Notes under the pieces: model-generated | Database searches by the model: none | What the model saw: the letters and a program-made list of their open reading frames with translations, nothing else | Told to the model about the DNA's origin: nothing | Shown here: in pieces, positions 60,481-64,000 of the stretch | Position numbering within the stretch: the first letter of the stretch is position 1 | Layout: every line of letters begins with the position of its first letter | Translations under genes and position numbers: made by a program | Assembly: GCF_030209445.1 (NCBI RefSeq) | Contig: NZ_JARVSD010000006.1 | Span: 1-64,000, forward strand | Direction: 5' to 3' | DNA: 64,000 nt | From: Promicromonospora sp. MEB111 | GTDB taxonomy: Bacteria; Actinomycetota; Actinomycetes; Actinomycetales; Cellulomonadaceae

Positions 60481-61701
60481 ATGGCATCGACAGGGGACAG
60501 GCTGCCCGCCCGCTACTGGCGGCTGTGGTGGGCAGGAGCGATCGACAACGTCGGCAACGGCGCGCTGGTGACGGCGCTGCCGCTGCTCGCGGTCACCCTC
60601 ACCGCCGATCCCCGGCTTGTGTCGATGGTCGCCGCGGCGAGCTTCGTCCCGTGGTTGTTGTTCGCGCTCCCGGCCGGGGCGATCGCGGACCGGTTCAGCC
60701 GGATCGCCGTGATGCGGTCAGCCCAGGCCTTCCAGGCGGTCGCGGTCACGGCCCTGGCGGTCCTGGTCGCCGCCGGAGCCATGGACGTCGTGGCGCTGAT
60801 GGTCGCGGCATTCCTCGTCGGCGTCGGCCAGGTCGGCTACGGGATTGCGAGCCAGTCCGTGGTGCCGGAGATCGTCGAGCACCGGCTGTTGGGCCGGGCC
60901 AACGCCCGCCAGTACCTGGCCACGACCGTGGGGCAGAGCTTCATCGGGCCGCCCGTCGGAAGCCTCCTGTTCGGGCTGGCGATCGCCCTGCCGTTCGGGC
61001 TCGACGGGGCGGCCCTGGTCGTCTCCGCACTCCTGCTGGCGAGGCTGCGGGGCATGTCGCAGCCGCGCGGAGCCGTCCGGTCGGCAGGACCGGCGGTCAT
61101 CGAGGGACTGCGCTGGCTCGTCGGCCACCGGTTGTTGCGGACCCTGGCTCTGCTGCTCGGGGTCAACACATTCTGCTTCCAGCTCGGTAACGTCACCCTG
61201 GTCCTGCTGGCGACCGGTGAGCTCGGTGTCGGCGTGGCCGGCTACGGCGTGCTCCTTGCTGTCGCCGCGGTCGGGAGTGTGCTCGGCGGCCTGCTGGCCG
61301 CCCGGCTCGTCACGGTGTTCGGGCAGATACCCGTGCTGATCGTGGCGCTGGCCGTGAACGCCGTCGTGTTCGTCCTCCTGGGGCTCAGCCCCGACGCGTG
61401 GATCCTTGCCGCGCTGCTTGCTCTCAGCGGTCTGGCCACGGCGGTCTGGAGCGTCCTGACGGTCACGCTCCGCCAGGAGCTGGTCCCGCTCGCCCTGCTC
61501 GGCCGGGTCAACAGCGTCTACCGGCTGCTCGGCTGGGGACTCATCCCGCTCGGTGCGCTGGCCGGGGGGCTGATTGCCCACGAGATCAGTGTTCGCGCCG
61601 GCTATCCGATCGCGGGAACCCTCCGGGCCGTCGCGCTGGTGGTCAGCCTGCCGCTCCTCCTGCGCGCCCACCGACAGGGACCGCGGCCGCAGTCGACCTG
61701 A
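60481..61701 (+). CDS. MFS transporter, probable drug exporter
   Basis: A 406-residue permease with 12 likely membrane segments. Motif A-like sequence FALPAGAIADRFSRIAVMRSAQ lies after helix 2, and VGPPVGSLLFGLA-like sequence (FIGPPVGSLLFG) is typical of the EntS/macrolide-efflux branch of MFS. Arg/Asp in IADRFSR are intact. ATG at 60481. Divergent from a winged-helix regulator, which suggests substrate-induced efflux; the compound is unknown. Confidence 0.88.
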   Translation: MASTGDRLPARYWRLWWAGAIDNVGNGALVTALPLLAVTLTADPRLVSMVAAASFVPWLLFALPAGAIADRFSRIAVMRSAQAFQAVAVTALAVLVAAGAMDVVALMVAAFLVGVGQVGYGIASQSVVPEIVEHRLLGRANARQYLATTVGQSFIGPPVGSLLFGLAIALPFGLDGAALVVSALLLARLRGMSQPRGAVRSAGPAVIEGLRWLVGHRLLRTLALLLGVNTFCFQLGNVTLVLLATGELGVGVAGYGVLLAVAAVGSVLGGLLAARLVTVFGQIPVLIVALAVNAVVFVLLGLSPDAWILAALLALSGLATAVWSVLTVTLRQELVPLALLGRVNSVYRLLGWGLIPLGALAGGLIAHEISVRAGYPIAGTLRAVALVVSLPLLLRAHRQGPRPQST

Positions 61702-61793
61702 CTCGCGACCGGCTTCTCCGCTTTCCGACGAGTGGTAGCTGCGGGCTCGGGACCGCGAAATCTTCTGCGGTCGGAATGCTTCCTCGGGCAACT

Positions 61794-61822
61794 GCCGAGC
61801 CGTTTTCACCCGTAGGCTCGGC
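61794..61822 (+). promoter_or_regulatory. promoter of TIR gene with overlapping inverted repeat
   Basis: GCCGAGCC (61794-61801) and GGCTCGGC (61815-61822), with a 13-base spacer, straddle the promoter. The second arm includes most of the -10-like TAGGCT (61813-61818), which is 6 bases before the ATG at 61825. A repressor or attenuating hairpin is possible. Confidence 0.55.
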
Positions 61823-61824
61823 GC

Positions 61825-62805
61825 ATGAGTCTGACGCCTCGCGAGCGATTCCAGATGATCCGCAAGATCGTGGAGCGCGTTCAGGACGGCGGGCTCTGGT
61901 CGACCACCAGTTTGCTCATCCTGCTTCAGCAGTACGGTTTGGAGTCGATCGATTCCCAGGGCGACTCGTCCAGCCGCGAGGCAGAGTTTGCCCGGATCGT
62001 CGGCAGAGCGACTGACGAGACGCTCATCGGGGTCTATGCAACAGTCCTGGACATCGACGAGGAGCAGGCGCTCTCCGGAGCCCTGGTCCCGGATGATCAC
62101 GGACTGTGGAACGAGGGGCAGGTCCGTGTCTACCTCTCGCACTCCGCGACCGAGCGGGAGTTCGTCGCCGAGGTGTCGAACGAGCTGGCGGTCGTCGGCG
62201 TCCACGGCTTCGTCGCGCACGAGACGATGCAGATCGAGCGTCCTTGGCAGGCCCAGATCGAGGTCGCGCTGCGTACCGCCGAGGCGTTCGTCGGACTTGT
62301 GCACCCACGGTTCAACGAGAGCGCGTGGTGCCAGCAAGAGCTCGGCTGGGCGAACGGCAGAGGGCTGCCGTTCTTCCTGGTCAGGTTCGGCGCCAATCCG
62401 GACGGATTCGCGGCGTCGACCCAATGGCCCAGCGGAGCCAAGCGCTCGGCCGGGCAGGTCGCCCACGACATCCTCGCGTGGTTGGAGCGGACGACGGACT
62501 TCACCGACAGGATCGTCGAAGGCTTGATGAAGGCGCTCGAGATGGCTTCCGACTACTACTCGGCGGAGGCTGCGGCGAAGCGCGTCGTGGCACTGGGGAG
62601 CCTGACGGAGACCTCGTGGGAAGCCTTGGCGCGGGCGTTCTGGGCCAACGATCAGGTCCACGGGGGAGTGCTTCCCACGCGCGTGCTTCAGCCGTTCTTT
62701 CACAAGAACGGAAGGAGCTGGCCACCGCCGAAGCCGCTGCCGAAGCTCACTCCCAGGTCGGTGGACGTCAGGGCGACGGCCCTCTCGTCGGATCCGCTGT
62801 TCTAG
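61825..62805 (+). CDS. TIR-domain protein, candidate NAD-cleaving effector
   Basis: A 326-residue protein. Residues 1-97 form a helical N-terminal part (FQMIRKIVERVQDGGLWSTTS ... GVYATVLDID) resembling a small effector-associated or adaptor domain. Residues about 100-215 are a TIR domain: VRVYLSHSATEREFVAEVSNEL, then HETMQIERPWQAQIEVAL, AFVGLVHPRFNESAWCQQELGWA. Glu172 in WCQQELG is the position of the catalytic Glu of NADase TIRs. The C-terminal 110 residues are helical with a basic end. No signal or membrane segment. Leaderless ATG. Stand-alone TIR proteins can act in phage defence; no known partner such as a STAND or Thoeris gene is next to it. Confidence 0.8.
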   Translation: MSLTPRERFQMIRKIVERVQDGGLWSTTSLLILLQQYGLESIDSQGDSSSREAEFARIVGRATDETLIGVYATVLDIDEEQALSGALVPDDHGLWNEGQVRVYLSHSATEREFVAEVSNELAVVGVHGFVAHETMQIERPWQAQIEVALRTAEAFVGLVHPRFNESAWCQQELGWANGRGLPFFLVRFGANPDGFAASTQWPSGAKRSAGQVAHDILAWLERTTDFTDRIVEGLMKALEMASDYYSAEAAAKRVVALGSLTETSWEALARAFWANDQVHGGVLPTRVLQPFFHKNGRSWPPPKPLPKLTPRSVDVRATALSSDPLF

Positions 62806-62878
62806 TTGGTTGGTTTCAAGGGGTCAGCGGTCGTAGGTGGTGAGGTTGTGGCGGATGTCGGCTCCGGTGCTGCGGTGG

Positions 62879-64000
62879 TCAGGTGGGGTGGGTCCAGGAG
62901 AGGTCGGGGTGTCGGGACCGGGTGCGGGCTCGAGCAGGTGACCGGCTGGGTCGATTCGCCGGGCGTGGTTGGTGGGGTGGTGGGCTGGGTCGGTAGGCGA
63001 TCGTGCCGTGGGTGGGGGTGGTGTGGCAGCCGATCTGGTAGCGGCTGCGTGGGGTGTGGCCGGGTGCGGGGCCGGTCATGCCGACCGCGGGGGTCCATGC
63101 CGGGGTCGTGGTGCGGTCACGGGCTGCGGCTGGGCTCGGAGTGTGGTCGGTCTCGCTGGCTGCTGGTCCGTTTTTGGGCGCACTGGGGTTCTGGCCTAGG
63201 TCCGTGCCGCTGACTGCTGTCACGCCGCGTAGTGATCCAGCGTCACGAACCTGTGTCGTGCTGCTGGCCCTGACCGGTGTCGGTGGTGGGGGTGCGATCG
63301 AGACATAGGTGTGCCCCGTGGGTGTGATGGTCTCGACGGCGTGCCGGCCGTCGAGGTGGGTGGTTTTCTGTGACCAGCCGGGTGCCTGCTTGGCGTGGTT
63401 GCATCTGGCGCATAGGCCCTGGCCGTTGTCGAGGCTGGTCGGGCCGCCGTCGGTGTGTGGGGTGACGTGGTCCAGGTGACGGATCGGGGCGTCACACCAG
63501 GGGCTCGCGCAGATCCCCTGCTCCCTGGCCCGCAAGAGGCTCGCTAGTCCCTGGGGGTGGAACCGGGACGTTGAGGTGGTCGCTACCAACCGTCCGTGGG
63601 GGTTGACGTAGATCGAGCGCAGCCACGCGGTGTCGGTGTCGATCGCATGCGCGGCCAGGTGGCGGGCGACCGGGGCCGGGACGGTGCCGACCCCTGCGGG
63701 GGCGCCTTCGAGGACCACGCCGGGCTGGTCACCACCGGCCAACAGCGTCTGGTCGGAGACGAGAAGGTTGATGGTGACCGGCACATCACCCGCGTGCCCG
63801 GGGTCGCGGCCGGTGGTGCGTTCGATGAGGGTGTCGGCCATGATCTGCCCCACCCCGCGTTCGTCCCCGCCCGCCTTGGCCGTCTCGGCGTGGGCCTTGA
63901 GCTGGGCGTAGGCCTGCACGCCCTGCGCCATGGGCACCAGGGCGGTGAGGTAGACCATCAGATCGGGGCGGGCCGCACCGAGACCCGCCGCTCAGTGACC
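62879..64000 (-). pseudogene. DUF222/HNH endonuclease, 3' part, frameshifted and cut by window edge
   Basis: From 63958 down, 359 residues match the C-terminal half of the 13E12/DUF222-HNH family: MVYLTALVPMAQGVQAYAQL, then LDHVTPHTDGGPTSLDNGQGLCARCNHAKQAPGW (the HNH core with Cys/His metal ligands, broken here as two stretches around residues 165-200). A Pro/Thr/Ser/Arg-rich tail of about 150 residues follows. Immediately upstream the frame meets a TGA at 63994-63992, while a shifted frame reads VTERRVSVRPAP, as expected before LMVYL. One G seems missing near 63968, so the gene is either a pseudogene or carries a sequence error. The 5' part lies beyond the window. Confidence 0.75.

Noticed and set aside
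62806-63098. Small frames at the 3' end of the HNH gene
   Set aside because: They are repetitive Thr/Pro/His or Gly/Trp shadows of the minus-strand HNH tail.

Overview
The window is high-GC DNA from an actinobacterium. It has GTG starts, ATGA/GTGA start-stop overlaps and several apparently leaderless genes. A block from 7155 to 22276 has the same gene order as the conserved actinobacterial cluster TPR protein - HAD phosphatase - short ORF - tlyA - nadK - recN - steA - steB/mctB - pyrG - NUDIX, known from Mycobacterium tuberculosis as about Rv1691-Rv1700. A Micrococcales member, perhaps of the Promicromonosporaceae/Cellulomonadaceae type, is my best guess; the sequence alone does not prove genus.

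Layout. 1-345: the end of a 23S rRNA gene, a spacer, a 5S rRNA and a strong rRNA-operon terminator. 475-7054: an IclR regulator, malate synthase A and a glycolate oxidase operon (glcD, glcE, glcF). Together these would convert glycolate to glyoxylate and then, with acetyl-CoA, to malate. glcF carries an apparent one-base insertion. 7155-22276: the core cluster. It begins with an 831-residue protein that has a repetitive Arg/Asp/Gly N-terminus, a TPR-like middle and an acidic tail. Between steB and pyrG sit a MraY/WecA-like membrane protein and a MurJ-type flippase. 22474-29446: a DUF4230 protein, a cysteine-rich putative zinc protein, an FAD monooxygenase and a 1230-residue SARP/AfsR-type ATPase regulator. 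29567-35927 (minus strand): a DrrAB-type ABC exporter, CtaA, a secreted proteinase K-like subtilase and a second ABC exporter.

36148-42999: a complete SUF iron-sulfur assembly operon, sufR-sufB-sufD-Rieske ferredoxin-sufC-sufS-sufU-sufT, with an inverted repeat upstream of sufR. 43204-45795: an unusual cytochrome P450 that has E-V-L-W where the ExxR motif is expected, followed by a sulfotransferase. 45869-52632: accessory regulators and enzymes (GlxA/AraC, HD hydrolase, MerR, SnoaL-like, PadR with quinone oxidoreductase, and an ECF sigma/anti-sigma pair beside a lipoprotein). 52750-57528: a small exporter and a CitMHS citrate transporter divergent from a CitA/CitB-type two-component system. 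57529-58065 holds what looks like a decayed ANTAR-domain remnant. 58066-64000: SnoaL-like protein, MBL hydrolase, a winged-helix regulator divergent from an MFS exporter, a TIR-domain protein (candidate defence or NAD-cleaving effector) and the frameshifted 3' part of a DUF222/HNH endonuclease gene.

Points most worth a second look: the P450/sulfotransferase pair, the PNPT-MurJ pair inside the division cluster, the polyampholyte TPR protein, the TIR protein with a dyad over its promoter, a set of long perfect intergenic palindromes, and two frameshifts in short G or C runs that may be real or may be sequence errors.
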